Source of the DNA: Mycolicibacterium gadium
GTDB lineage: Bacteria > Actinomycetota > Actinomycetes > Mycobacteriales > Mycobacteriaceae
NCBI RefSeq assembly: GCF_010728925.1
Contig: NZ_AP022608.1
Location: 372,001 to 436,000, forward strand
Direction: 5' to 3'
Length of the DNA: 64,000 nt
The notes below the pieces were generated by a model that saw only the letters and a list, made by a program, of their open reading frames with translations, was not told the origin of the DNA and searched no databases. The position numbers were made by a program, and so were the translations under genes. Shown one piece after another: positions 16,548 to 25,094 of the stretch (the stretch's first letter is position 1; every line of letters begins with the position of its first letter).

Positions 16548-17029
16548 GCCGGGAGTCGGAGAGTGCCCGTTCGCCGCATCAGTAGGCCGCATTATCGATA
16601 CTGCAGCGACGGAACGACACACCTCGCGCGTGTCGTCTGACTTGCGCACTTCACGCGGGTCTAGCCACGAGTCGTAGCGTTCGCCCATGTCCGCGGACGA
16701 ACGTAGCGAACCCGCTCGGCCCGATAGCTACTTCAAGGGCGCCGGGCCGCCACCTGGCCAGCTGAAACGACACGGTGCGCGTTCCATCCGCCGGAAGCCA
16801 AACCCCCGCTGTGCCAAGAGTGTGCCATGACGCGCAGCAACGGCCGAGATAGTGGAGACGCCGTGCAACACGCCATCACGCTGAGCTGGGACAACGCGAA
16901 CATCGTAGGCCCACTGAGACGCTATAGACGCTGGTCAGGGAGTTTACACACCAGCGGTCGGCGGTTCGATACCGTCCGCGCCCACCCTTGCCTCTTGACC
17001 CCGTCGCTGGCCGTGCTGGGATCGAAGAC
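16548..17029. other. island terminus: about 480 bases with no clear gene, ending in the att site
   Basis: After the toxin gene no supported gene is seen. A 47-codon open frame from an ATG at 16687 to a stop at 16830 is Arg/Pro-rich and has no ribosome site. No integrase is visible here, so it probably lies beyond the left window edge at the other end of the island. The stretch closes with the tRNA-Val-derived sequence, and the first core gene starts at 17030. Confidence 0.55.
16943..16986 (+). other. att site: 3' half of tRNA-Val(UAC), island right end
   Basis: The sequence from tttacac (an anticodon loop with UAC) through accagcg, then ggcggttcgat (T arm), to gtccgcgcccacc (acceptor 3' strand) is the 3' half of a tRNA-Val. 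The 5' half is missing: no matching gggcgcg acceptor strand or D arm lies upstream. Tyrosine integrases commonly use such 3' tRNA halves, with crossover in the anticodon loop. A cgctggt that could pair with accagcg is present, but seven extra bases (cagggag) separate it from the loop. This marks the junction between island and core genome. Confidence 0.75.
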
Positions 17030-17683
17030 ATGACGCACCAAGAAGCCTTGACCATGTCGCTCGAAGAGGCGATGCGCACGCAGCGGGCCATCCGTCGGAT
17101 CAAACCGGACCCGGTCGATGACGCACTGCTGTTGCACATCCTCGAACTGGCCATGAAGGCGCCGACCGGCTCCAACGCGCAGAACTGGGAGTTCATCGTC
17201 GTCAAGGACCGTGACGTGGTCGCGAAACTCGGCCGCCTGAACCGCACGGCCATCAAGCTCGGCGGCGCTCTCTACAAGCGCGCGCTCGGCGGCCGGATGG
17301 ACGACAAGATGCTCCGCAACGAGAAGGCCGTGCGGTGGCAGGCCGACCATTTCGACGAGATTCCCGTGGTCATCGTGGCGTGCCTCAAAGGTGTCGTCCC
17401 GCCGTGGCCGCCGGTCGCGGTGACCAGTGCGTACGGTTCCATCTACCCCGCAGTGCAGAACCTCCTGCTGGCGGCCCGCGCCGCAGGCCTGGGCGCGGCA
17501 TTGATCACCATTCCGCTGTGGAGCAAGTTCTTGGCCCGCCGTGTCCTCGGCCTGCCGTGGAACGTCACCCCGTGCGCGGTGATCCCGATGGGCTGGCCGA
17601 TCGGCAAGTACGGCCCCACGACGCGTCGTCCTGTCGGAGAACTGGTTTCGCTCGACCGGTTTGGAAATCGCGCCTTTATGTAA
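17030..17683 (+). CDS. nitroreductase-family flavoprotein
   Basis: This 217-residue protein has the nitroreductase fold signature: an N-terminal MRTQRAIRRIKPDPV (the RRSIR-type FMN phosphate-binding segment), LELAMKAPTGSNAQNWEFIVV, and the C-terminal AVQNLLLAARAAGLGAALIT flavin pocket. Such dimers use FMN and NAD(P)H to reduce nitro groups, quinones or related electrophiles. Start at 17030 (ATG), the first gene after the attachment site. It is 10 bases from the following DUF2855 gene, so the two are probably one operon. The natural substrate cannot be read from the sequence. Confidence 0.85.
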   Translation: MTHQEALTMSLEEAMRTQRAIRRIKPDPVDDALLLHILELAMKAPTGSNAQNWEFIVVKDRDVVAKLGRLNRTAIKLGGALYKRALGGRMDDKMLRNEKAVRWQADHFDEIPVVIVACLKGVVPPWPPVAVTSAYGSIYPAVQNLLLAARAAGLGAALITIPLWSKFLARRVLGLPWNVTPCAVIPMGWPIGKYGPTTRRPVGELVSLDRFGNRAFM

Positions 17684-17693
17684 GGCTGGCCGC

Positions 17694-18764
17694 GTGAACC
17701 TGGAGCTGAATCGCAAGGACCTTCACGACACCCGCATCGTCAACGGTGACCCGCCGTCGCCTGCCGACGGCGAGGCGTTGCTCCGGATCGAATCGTTCGG
17801 GCTGACCGCCAACAACATCACGTACGCCGTATTCGGAGACGCCATGAACTACTGGGGCTTCTTCCCGGCGTCCGATCCCGAGTGGGGGAAGCTCAACGTC
17901 TGGGGTTACGCCCACGTCGAGGAGTCCCGCAATTCCGGCCTGCCGGAGGGCATGCGGGTCTACGGCTACCTGCCGTGCGCCAGCCACCTGGTGGTCGTCC
18001 CGTCGCGCGTCAACGACAAGGGCTTCTTCGACGCGGCACCGCATCGGGCGGATCTACCGTCCGCCTACCAGGGTTATCGCGACATCGAGACCGATCCCGT
18101 CTACTCGGCCGACCGCGAGGCCGAACACATCCTGTTCTTCCCGCTGTTCTTCACGTCCTTCCTCATCGACGATTTCCTCGCCGACGAAGACTTCTTCGGC
18201 GCCGACACGATCGTCATCTCCAGCGCGTCGTCGAAGACGGCGCTGATCGCGGCCTACCTGCTCGCCAAGCGCGACGGCATCGAGGTGGTGGGACTGACAT
18301 CGCGGGGCAACCGGGAGTTCGTCGAGGGACTGAACGTCTACGACTCGGTGTGTCTGTACGACACGGTGTCCGAACTGCCCGGCGAGCGCGCGGTCTATGT
18401 CGACATCTCCGGCGACGGTGTGGTGCGCACCGAAGTGCACGCCCACTACGGGGATCGGCTGGCCCACAGCTCGACGGTCGGTGCCACCCATTGGACCGAA
18501 ATGACATCGGGGGCAGTCGAACTCGCCGGCCCAAGCCCGGTGTTCTTCTTCGCGCCGGATCGAATCACCAAGCGCGGCAACGACTGGGGGACCGCCGAGC
18601 TCGACCGCAAGGTCGCCGAGTCGTGGGCACCGTTCGCGCAGTGGGCCGCCGGCTGGCTTCGGGTCAAGCGCATTTCGACCCAGGACGAGATCCAGCGGGC
18701 CTACCTCGACCTGCTCGACGGAAAGGTCGACCCGGCGACGGGGATCATCGTCACGCTCAGCTAG
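17694..18764 (+). CDS. DUF2855-family protein
   Basis: The 356-residue protein matches what I know as DUF2855, a distant relative of zinc-free medium-chain dehydrogenases. It has an N-terminal substrate-side domain (RIESFGLTANNITYAVFGD), and a nucleotide-binding-like region around TIVISSASSKTALIAAYLLAKRDGIEVVGLTS, where a G-x-x-S/x-K-T element replaces the classic Rossmann glycines. The start is a GTG at 17694 with AAGG about eight bases upstream. It is convergent with the VOC gene, and their 3' ends overlap by eight bases. No reaction is established; an oxidoreductase role is possible. Confidence 0.75.
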   Translation: MNLELNRKDLHDTRIVNGDPPSPADGEALLRIESFGLTANNITYAVFGDAMNYWGFFPASDPEWGKLNVWGYAHVEESRNSGLPEGMRVYGYLPCASHLVVVPSRVNDKGFFDAAPHRADLPSAYQGYRDIETDPVYSADREAEHILFFPLFFTSFLIDDFLADEDFFGADTIVISSASSKTALIAAYLLAKRDGIEVVGLTSRGNREFVEGLNVYDSVCLYDTVSELPGERAVYVDISGDGVVRTEVHAHYGDRLAHSSTVGATHWTEMTSGAVELAGPSPVFFFAPDRITKRGNDWGTAELDRKVAESWAPFAQWAAGWLRVKRISTQDEIQRAYLDLLDGKVDPATGIIVTLS

Positions 18765-19152
18765 GCGGCGCGAAGAACTCCAACGCGATCCCGTCGGGAT
18801 CCCGGAAACTCAGCCCTGACCCGTAGCTCTCGTCGACGATGCCGCTGTGCTCGACACCTAGGGCGTCGAGCCGTTTCACCCACTGTTCCAGCGCGGCGCG
18901 GTCCGCACATCCGAAGCCGACGTGGTCCAACCCGGCGCGGAACTCGGTGAATCGCTCATCGGGTGCTTGCTGATCATGCTGATGGATGCCGAACAAGGTG
19001 CCGTTGTCGAAAGCCCACACCAGATGATGGAAACCGGCATCGGTGTGCTCGTCGAGGACGGGTTCGGCCTCGAGCAAGGCCCGGTACCAAGGGCCGCTGA
19101 CTTCGAGGTCACGCACCGTCAGCGCGACATGGTTAAGGGCCGGGAACGTCAT
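18757..19152 (-). CDS. VOC (glyoxalase/dioxygenase superfamily) protein
   Basis: This 131-residue protein has two beta-alpha-beta-beta-beta modules, LNHVALTVRDLEVSGPWYRALL and LDHVGFGCADRAALEQWVKRL, each beginning with the His of a VOC metal site. The C-terminus FRDPDGIALEFFA gives the metal-binding Glu. GAGGAG lies upstream of the ATG at 19152, which sets the start; a much longer frame beyond it is antisense to cobD. VOC enzymes include glyoxalases, epimerases and antibiotic-binding proteins; the specific function cannot be told. Confidence 0.85.
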   Translation of the reverse strand: MTFPALNHVALTVRDLEVSGPWYRALLEAEPVLDEHTDAGFHHLVWAFDNGTLFGIHQHDQQAPDERFTEFRAGLDHVGFGCADRAALEQWVKRLDALGVEHSGIVDESYGSGLSFRDPDGIALEFFAPPS

Positions 19153-19239
19153 CGTGGACTCCTCGCTGTTGTGTCTGTTGTGATCATGGACCTCCGGCCA
19201 GCCGATTGTGAGCGAACCACCTTGTGAGACGCTGCCGGA

Positions 19240-20205
19240 GTGTTTGCGCCACATGGCTGCGGCCGCGCCGCAGGGATCGCGGTGGGATGGTTGGCCGACC
19301 TGCTGTTCGGCGACCCCCGCCGGGGTCATCCGGTGGCGTTTTTCGGGCGCGGCGCAGCGGCTTTCGAGCGGCTGAGCTACGCCGACACCCGCGCCGCCGG
19401 CGCCGTCCACACCGCCGCTCTGCTCGGAACCCTCGGCGCGGCGGGCGTACTGATGGAGCGGGTGGCGGGGCGTGTGGGAGCGCCGGCGGCCATGGCCGCG
19501 GCGACTTTCGTGGCGCTGGGCGGGACGTCGTTGACGCGGGCCGGCAATCAGATGGCCGCCCACCTGGCTGTAGGTGACGTCGATGCCGCTCGGGCGCTCC
19601 TGCCGTCGCTCTGCGGACGCGATCCGTCGGTCCTCGACGCCGACGGCCTTGCCCGCGCGGCGTTGGAATCGGTCGCGGAGAACACCTCCGACGCGCAGGT
19701 GGCCCCGATCCTGTGGGGCGCCATTGGCGGGGTTCCCGCCATTCTGGTCTACCGCGGCGCCAACACGCTGGACGCGATGATCGGTCACCGCACACCGCGC
19801 TACAGCCGATTCGGTTGGGCCGCAGCTCGTTTCGACGACGCCGCCAACTTCGTCGCGGCCCGCGCCACCGCCGTGATGGTCGCGGCGTGCGCACCGGTGG
19901 TCGGCGGGTCACCGCTCGACGTGTGGCGGGCGTGGCGCCGCGACGCGGCACGTCATCCCAGTCCCAACGCCGGCGTCGTAGAGGCCGCCTTCGCCGGCGC
20001 GCTGGGCGTGCGGCTGGGCGGTCCGACCCAGTACGCCCACGAACTCGAGATTCGGCCGACGCTCGGCGACGGCCCGCCACCGCGGATCGCCGACCTCAGC
20101 CGCGCCGTCCGCTTGTCGCGCGCGGTTCAGATAGCGACCGCACTCCTCGCAGTGCTTCTCAGCGGCGTCGGCCGTAGCGATCGGCGAGCTTCGCCTCCGT
20201 CGTGA
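19240..20205 (+). CDS. cobD: cobalamin biosynthesis protein CobD/CbiB (adenosylcobinamide-phosphate synthase)
   Basis: This 321-residue membrane protein joins the aminopropanol side chain to adenosylcobyric acid. Diagnostic motifs are GWLADLLFGDPRRGHPV, VAENTSDAQVAPILWGAIGG, YRGANTLDAMIGHRTPRYSRFGWAAARFDDAANF and HPSPNAGVVEAAFAGALGVRLGG. Several hydrophobic helices flank them. The start is a GTG at 19240. The 3' end overlaps the convergent SURF1-like gene by 47 bases. M. tuberculosis has the same neighbour pair (Rv2235/Rv2236c). No cobalamin riboswitch is visible in the 87 bases before it. Confidence 0.93.
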   Translation: MFAPHGCGRAAGIAVGWLADLLFGDPRRGHPVAFFGRGAAAFERLSYADTRAAGAVHTAALLGTLGAAGVLMERVAGRVGAPAAMAAATFVALGGTSLTRAGNQMAAHLAVGDVDAARALLPSLCGRDPSVLDADGLARAALESVAENTSDAQVAPILWGAIGGVPAILVYRGANTLDAMIGHRTPRYSRFGWAAARFDDAANFVAARATAVMVAACAPVVGGSPLDVWRAWRRDAARHPSPNAGVVEAAFAGALGVRLGGPTQYAHELEIRPTLGDGPPPRIADLSRAVRLSRAVQIATALLAVLLSGVGRSDRRASPPS

Positions 20206-20986
20206 CCGGTGCGTCCGGCGTGGCGTCCGCGGCTTCCTTGGCCGCCTTGTCCCGCCGACGCTGCAGGATCTCGGCGCGCACGAAGTAGCCGAGGCCGATC
20301 GGCGCGATGATCCCGAACGCAATCCATTGGATGCCGTACGACAGGAACGGACCGGCGTCGAGGTTGGGCAACCCAAGCACGCCCAGCCCGCCGGGCTGAT
20401 CCTCGACCAGCTGCAGGTACGACCCCGCCAGCGGCACGCCGGTGAGCGTGGAGACCTGCTCGACGTTGATCGAATACACCTGCAGTGCACCGTCCTGGCG
20501 GAACGGCTCCCTGTCCCGCACCAGCCCTTCGGAGTCGCGCAACCGCGCGGTGATGCTCACCGTCCCCGCCGGCGGTGCGGAAATCGGCGGGACCTTCGAC
20601 CCGCCCTCGGGGCGAACGTAACCGCGGTTGACGAGCACGGTCGGACCGCTGTCGACCGCGAAGGGCACCAGCACCTCGAACGCCGGCTCGCCCTCGATTG
20701 ACCGCAACCGCGCCAGCACCTGCGCGTCGGGCAGGTACTTCCCGGTCGCGGTGACCCGGCGCCACTGGTCATCGGGCGCCGACGAATTCTGTTGCGGCAA
20801 AAGCGTTGTCACCGGCACCGGATCGGCGGTCACCGAGTGCGAGATCTGGTTGTTCTCCCGCGACGTCTTGGTGTTCTTGCCGAGCTGCCACGGCGCCAAC
20901 ACGGTGAAACACAGGTACGCGAACGCGACCACGACCACCGCCAGCGCCAGCCAGGACGGCTTGAACAAGAAGGTCCAGCGCTTCAT
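20159..20986 (-). CDS. SURF1-family membrane protein (cytochrome oxidase assembly)
   Basis: This 275-residue protein has two transmembrane helices at the ends (WLALAVVVVAFAYLCFTVLAPWQLG near the N-terminus and IQWIAFGIIAPIGLGYFVRAEI near the C-terminus) around an external domain. SURF1 marks are WRRVTATGKYLPD, VLVNRGYVRP and YLQLVEDQPGG. SURF1 proteins assist haem insertion into cytochrome c oxidase. The start ATG at 20986 overlaps the ptpA stop by one base (TGATG), so it is the last gene of a ptkA-ptpA-SURF1 operon. A charged helical tail follows the last helix. Confidence 0.9.
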   Translation of the reverse strand: MKRWTFLFKPSWLALAVVVVAFAYLCFTVLAPWQLGKNTKTSRENNQISHSVTADPVPVTTLLPQQNSSAPDDQWRRVTATGKYLPDAQVLARLRSIEGEPAFEVLVPFAVDSGPTVLVNRGYVRPEGGSKVPPISAPPAGTVSITARLRDSEGLVRDREPFRQDGALQVYSINVEQVSTLTGVPLAGSYLQLVEDQPGGLGVLGLPNLDAGPFLSYGIQWIAFGIIAPIGLGYFVRAEILQRRRDKAAKEAADATPDAPVTTEAKLADRYGRRR

Positions 20987-21492
20987 CAGCTCGCGATTCC
21001 ACGCGCGGAAAGCTGCTCGTCGACCCACTGATGCAGGCCGGGCAGAGACGCGTCGATCACGGAGAAGACGTCCTCGAAATCGTCGTGATCGCCGTAATAG
21101 GGGTCCTCGACGTCCAGCGCATGCGCCCCCGACCTCGGATCGAACGAGCGCAGCATCCGGACTCTGTCCGCATCGACGCCCATATCCGTCAGTATCCGCA
21201 GATGGTTGCGTCCCAGCGCGATGACGAGGTCGGCGGACAGATGGTCGTCGTCGATCTGTGCAGCACGGTGCGCCGAGGGGTATCCGTGCGCGCGAAGTAC
21301 GTGACTGGCCCGGCGGTCAGCGGGCTCGCCCGCGTGCCAGCCGCCGGTACCCGCACTCGTCACCCGCACCGCACCCGTCAGACCACGCTCGCTGAGCTGG
21401 TGGGCGAACATCTTCTCCGCCATCGGCGAGCGACAGATGTTGCCCGAGCAGATGAAGGTGACGTGCAGCGGCGCGTCGGCTGACTCAGACAC
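20986..21492 (-). CDS. ptpA: low-molecular-weight protein tyrosine phosphatase PtpA
   Basis: The 168-residue enzyme has the P-loop C15-S-G-N-I-C-R21-S near its N-terminus and the general-acid loop VEDPYYGDHDDF. It dephosphorylates tyrosine; in M. tuberculosis PtpA is secreted and acts on host trafficking proteins, and its two adjacent loop tyrosines are targets of PtkA. The YY pair is present here. The start is a GTG at 21492, overlapping the ptkA stop by eight bases; longer upstream frames run antiparallel into ptkA and are rejected. In a likely environmental mycobacterium a host role should not be assumed. Confidence 0.92.
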   Translation of the reverse strand: MSESADAPLHVTFICSGNICRSPMAEKMFAHQLSERGLTGAVRVTSAGTGGWHAGEPADRRASHVLRAHGYPSAHRAAQIDDDHLSADLVIALGRNHLRILTDMGVDADRVRMLRSFDPRSGAHALDVEDPYYGDHDDFEDVFSVIDASLPGLHQWVDEQLSARGIAS

Positions 21493-22138
21493 CGAGCACC
21501 GTCCGCAGCTCGTCCACGGTCGTGACCCGTGCGTGGGGGACGACGGCGTCGGGGCCCTCGAAGTCCGAGCGACCGTATCCCCAGGCAACCACCACGGTGT
21601 CGATGCCGTGCTCGGCGGCGCCCTCGACGTCGTGAGACCGGTCGCCGACCATCAGCACGCGGTCCGGCAGCGGCTCGAGCTGGGCCAACGCGCGTTTGAC
21701 GACCTCGGACTTGGTGGCGCGCAAACCGTCGACGCTGGCGCCCGCGATGACCTCGAAATGCCCGTCGAGCCCGAAGTGGGTGAGGATCCGGACCGCCGTC
21801 GGCTCGGCCTTGGACGTCGCCACCGCCAGCCGAACTCCCGCGGTCCGCAGGTCGGCGAGCAGCGCGGGGATCCCGTCGAACGGGCGGTTCATCGCCCAAC
21901 CCCGGTCAAGGTAGTCCTGCCGGTAGGCGGCGATCGCAGCGTCGGCCTGCTCACCGAGGCCCATGTCGCGCAGCGTGTGATGCATCGGCGGGCCGACGAC
22001 CATGCCGGCCAGGTCGCCTTCGGGGGCGACGGCGCCCACGGCGTTTAGCGCATGACGGAAGCTCGCCACGATGCCCTGAGCCGAGTCGGTCAGGGTGCCG
22101 TCGAGGTCGAAGATCACCAATTGCGGGGACGCCGTCAC
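21485..22138 (-). CDS. ptkA: HAD-family protein, PtkA-type tyrosine kinase
   Basis: This 217-residue protein has the HAD motifs FDLDGTLTDS (residues 10-19), VATSKA, a conserved K in RATKSEVVKRAL and VGDRSHDVEGA. By fold it is a phosphoglycolate-phosphatase-like hydrolase. The M. tuberculosis orthologue Rv2232 is described as a protein tyrosine kinase acting on PtpA, and has an extra disordered N-terminus that is absent here. It is the first gene of the ptkA-ptpA-SURF1 operon, starting with GTG, divergent from cobC by 37 bases. Whether this shorter form keeps kinase activity cannot be judged. Confidence 0.88.
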   Translation of the reverse strand: MTASPQLVIFDLDGTLTDSAQGIVASFRHALNAVGAVAPEGDLAGMVVGPPMHHTLRDMGLGEQADAAIAAYRQDYLDRGWAMNRPFDGIPALLADLRTAGVRLAVATSKAEPTAVRILTHFGLDGHFEVIAGASVDGLRATKSEVVKRALAQLEPLPDRVLMVGDRSHDVEGAAEHGIDTVVVAWGYGRSDFEGPDAVVPHARVTTVDELRTVLGV

Positions 22139-22175
22139 AAACTCATTGTCCCCGACGGCCCACTAGTGTCGTGAT

Positions 22176-23198
22176 GTGGCAAGCCAATCCCGCCCGGGAG
22201 CGCGCTATCACGGCGACCAGGCCGCAGGTCCGGGCATGCTGGACTTCGCCGTCAACGTCCGCGCTGACGTGCCGCCGTCGTGGCTGGTCGATCGGCTCAC
22301 GGCGCGGATGGCCGACCTGGGCAGGTATCCCAGCGCCGCCGATGAGCAGCGTGCCCGCGCCGCCGTCGCCGCCAGGCACGGCCGCGAGACCGCCGAGGTG
22401 GCCCTGCTGGCCGGGGGCGCCGAAGGGTTCGCGCTGTTGCCCGCCCTGCAGCCACAGTCCGCGGCGCTGATCGCGCCGTCGTTCACCGAGCCCGAGGCCG
22501 TCCTCGCCGCGGCCGGTGTGCCATTCGAACACGTCGTGCTCGGCCCGCCCTACCAGCTCGCCGAGGCGGCCGTGCCCGACCATGCCGATCTCGTCATCGT
22601 CGGAAATCCGACCAACCCGACGTCGGTGCTGCATTTGCGCGAGCAGATGGCCGCGCTGCGCAGACCGGGCCGGATCGTGGTCGTCGACGAGGCGTTTGCG
22701 GACTCGGTGCCCGGTGAGGCGGAGTCTTTGGCGGCCGTACCGCTCCCGGATGTGGTGGTGCTGCGCAGCCTCACCAAGACATGGGCGCTGGCCGGCCTAC
22801 GGGTGGGCTATGCGCTCGGACCCGCCGACCTGCTCGATCGGATGACCGCGCGACGCCCGCACTGGCCGCTGGGTACGCTGCAGCTCGAGGCGATCGCCGC
22901 CTGCAGCGCACCGCACGCCGTGGCCGAGGCCGAACGTGGCGCACAACGCCTGCACCGCCTGCGCGCAGAGATGGTCGACGGGCTGACTAGCATCGGCTTA
23001 GATGTCGTCGACGGATGCGCTCCCTTTGTCCTCTTCGCCGTCGAGGACGCTGAACTGATGCGAAAACACCTCGACGGCAAGGGCATTGCGGTGCGCCGGT
23101 GCGACACCTTCGTGGGACTGAAGGGCCAGTTCCTGCGTGCGGCGGTGCGGCCCGAGTGGCCGGTCCTGGTCGAGGCGATGGCCGAGGTGATCCGGTGA
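22176..23198 (+). CDS. cobC: CobC, PLP-dependent threonine-phosphate decarboxylase-like aminotransferase
   Basis: This 340-residue fold-type I PLP enzyme shows NPTNPTSV (cofactor-binding Asn), VVDEAFADS (Asp contacting the pyridine nitrogen) and SLTK201[11 protein letters not shown] with the Schiff-base Lys. The start region ARYHGDQAA is typical of CobC/CobD-type L-threonine-O-3-phosphate decarboxylases, which supply aminopropanol phosphate for cobalamin. That step feeds the CobD reaction encoded 2 kb away. It overlaps the next gene by four bases, opening a tightly packed four-gene operon. Confidence 0.88.
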   Translation: MASQSRPGARYHGDQAAGPGMLDFAVNVRADVPPSWLVDRLTARMADLGRYPSAADEQRARAAVAARHGRETAEVALLAGGAEGFALLPALQPQSAALIAPSFTEPEAVLAAAGVPFEHVVLGPPYQLAEAAVPDHADLVIVGNPTNPTSVLHLREQMAALRRPGRIVVVDEAFADSVPGEAESLAAVPLPDVVVLRSLTKTWALAGLRVGYALGPADLLDRMTARRPHWPLGTLQLEAIAACSAPHAVAEAERGAQRLHRLRAEMVDGLTSIGLDVVDGCAPFVLFAVEDAELMRKHLDGKGIAVRRCDTFVGLKGQFLRAAVRPEWPVLVEAMAEVIR

Positions 23199-24367
23199 GC
23201 GCCCGGAGCCGCTCGGCCGGCGACATCAGACCACGGCTGTCCGACATCATCGACGTTCTCGAGACGGCCTACCCGCCGAACCTGGCCCAGGACTGGGATT
23301 CGGTGGGTTTGGTCTGCGGCGACCCGTCGGAGATCGTCGAGACGGTCACGGTCGCCGTGGACGCCACCGCCGCCGTCGTCGCCGAGGTGCCCGACCGGGG
23401 ACTGCTGCTCGCGCATCATCCGCTGCTGTTGCGCGGGGTCGACACCGTCGCCGCCGACACCGCCAAAGGTGCGCTGCTGCACCAGATGATCCGTACCGGC
23501 CGGGCCCTGTTCACCGCGCACACCAACGCCGACGCGGCATCGCCTGGAGTATCGGACGCCCTGGCCGCCGCGCTGGGCCTGACGGTCGAAGAAGTCTTGG
23601 CGCCCATCCCGGCCGGGGCGGGCCTGGACAAGTGGGTGGTCTTCGTCCCCACCGAAAGCCCCGAAAACGCCGACGCGGTAAGGGAAGCGATGTTCGCCGC
23701 CGGCGCCGGACACATCGGCGACTACTCGCACTGCAGCTGGACCGCGACGGGTATCGGCCAATTCCTACCGCACGACGGTGCGACGCCGGCGATCGGCGCC
23801 GTCGGGATGATTGAGCGGGTGCCCGAGGAGCGCGTGGAGATGATCGCGCCGTCGCGGATTCGCGGCCGAGTGCTGGCGGCGATGCGCACGGCGCACCCGT
23901 ACGAGGAGCCCGCGTTCGACGTCTTCGAGCTGGCACCCCTGCCGGGCGACGTCGGGTTGGGCCGGGTGGGCGCGCTGGCGCGGCCGGAGCCGTTGTCGGC
24001 CTTCGTGGCACGGGTGCACGACGCCCTGCCAGGCACGTCGTGGGGGATTCGCGCCTCCGGCGATCCCGAGGCGACGGTGTCGCGGGTGGCGGTCTGCGGC
24101 GGTGCAGGCGACTCCCTGCTCGACACCGTCGCGCGCGCCGAAGTGCAGGCCTTTGTGACCGCAGACCTTCGGCACCATCCCGCCGACGAGCACCGGCGGG
24201 CATCCGAGGTGGCGCTCATCGACGTCGCGCACTGGGCGAGCGAATACCCGTGGTGCACACAGGCCGCCGACCTGCTGCGAGACCGTTTCGGCGAAGCGTT
24301 ACCCGTGCGGGTGTCAGCGGTTCGTACTGACCCTTGGAACGTGGAGAGAACGAGGCATGAAAGCTGA
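23195..24367 (+). CDS. NIF3/YbgI-family metal-binding protein
   Basis: This 390-residue protein has both NIF3 halves: [23 protein letters not shown] and [11 protein letters not shown] with paired His ligands, then an inserted YqfO-type domain ([21 protein letters not shown]), and the closing [13 protein letters not shown]...[11 protein letters not shown] with further His/Glu ligands. Family members form hexameric rings with a dinuclear metal centre; a GTP cyclohydrolase-like role has been proposed but is unsettled. It starts with GTG inside the cobC stop and overlaps the next gene by 11 bases. It corresponds to M. tuberculosis Rv2230c. Confidence 0.9.
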   Translation: MSARSRSAGDIRPRLSDIIDVLETAYPPNLAQDWDSVGLVCGDPSEIVETVTVAVDATAAVVAEVPDRGLLLAHHPLLLRGVDTVAADTAKGALLHQMIRTGRALFTAHTNADAASPGVSDALAAALGLTVEEVLAPIPAGAGLDKWVVFVPTESPENADAVREAMFAAGAGHIGDYSHCSWTATGIGQFLPHDGATPAIGAVGMIERVPEERVEMIAPSRIRGRVLAAMRTAHPYEEPAFDVFELAPLPGDVGLGRVGALARPEPLSAFVARVHDALPGTSWGIRASGDPEATVSRVAVCGGAGDSLLDTVARAEVQAFVTADLRHHPADEHRRASEVALIDVAHWASEYPWCTQAADLLRDRFGEALPVRVSAVRTDPWNVERTRHES

Positions 24368-25094
24368 AGTGATTCAACAACGTTCGCTGCTCGAACTGGC
24401 CGAGCTGGACGCCGAACGAGGCCGTATCGAACATCGCGCGGGCCACCTCGCCGAGTTGCAACGGCTCGAAACCATCCAGGCGACGCACCGCGAAGCCAAC
24501 GACCGGCTCGCCGTACTGCAGATCGCGCTCGACGACCTCAACGAGCAGGTGAGCAAGTTCGAGGCCGAGATCGACTCGGTCCGCCAGCGAGAGGATCGCG
24601 ACCGCAAGCTGCTGGACTCGGGGGCCACAGATGCCAAACAGCTCACCGAGTTACAGCACGAACTGGAGACACTCGAGCGCAGGCAGGCCTCGCTGGAGGA
24701 CTCGCTGCTGGAGATCATGGAGCGCCGCGAGGAGCTGCAGGGCGAGCAGGCCGCCGAGTTGACGAAGATCGACGAGCTGCAGAAGGACCTCGGGGAGGCG
24801 CAGCGAGCGTGCGACGAGGCGCGCGGTGAACTCGACCGCCAACGCGACCAATCACTTTCGCGGCGCGACGAACTCGTCGCCGGCCTGGACCCCGACCTGG
24901 TGGCGCTGTACGAGCGTCAGCGCACCCGCGGCGGCGCGGGAGCCGGGTTGCTTCAGGGCGGCCGGTGCGGCGCATGCCGCATCGAGATCGACCGTGGCGA
25001 ACTGGCCAGGATCTCCGCCGCCGCGGACGACGAAGTGCTGCGGTGCCCCGAGTGTGGAGCGATTCTGTTGCGGGTCAAGGGGACCAGCGCGTGA
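24357..25094 (+). CDS. coiled-coil protein with C-terminal C4 zinc ribbon
   Basis: Residues 1-190 of this 245-residue protein are a long charged coiled coil (heptads rich in Leu, Glu, Arg), followed by [19 protein letters not shown] and [12 protein letters not shown], a zinc ribbon with two CxxC knuckles. The M. tuberculosis equivalent is Rv2229c; a structure of the M. smegmatis homologue shows the hairpin plus ribbon. The partner is unknown, but invariant linkage to the RNase H/phosphatase gene suggests a nucleic-acid-linked role. The ATG at 24357 lies within the end of the NIF3-like gene. Confidence 0.88.
   Translation: MKAEVIQQRSLLELAELDAERGRIEHRAGHLAELQRLETIQATHREANDRLAVLQIALDDLNEQVSKFEAEIDSVRQREDRDRKLLDSGATDAKQLTELQHELETLERRQASLEDSLLEIMERREELQGEQAAELTKIDELQKDLGEAQRACDEARGELDRQRDQSLSRRDELVAGLDPDLVALYERQRTRGGAGAGLLQGGRCGACRIEIDRGELARISAAADDEVLRCPECGAILLRVKGTSA

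Noticed and set aside
16687..16830. 47-codon open frame near the island end
   Set aside because: No ribosome binding site, biased Arg/Pro composition and no integrase motif.
19153..19239. Possible cobalamin riboswitch before cobD
   Set aside because: The region is only 87 bases and lacks the conserved B12-box core.
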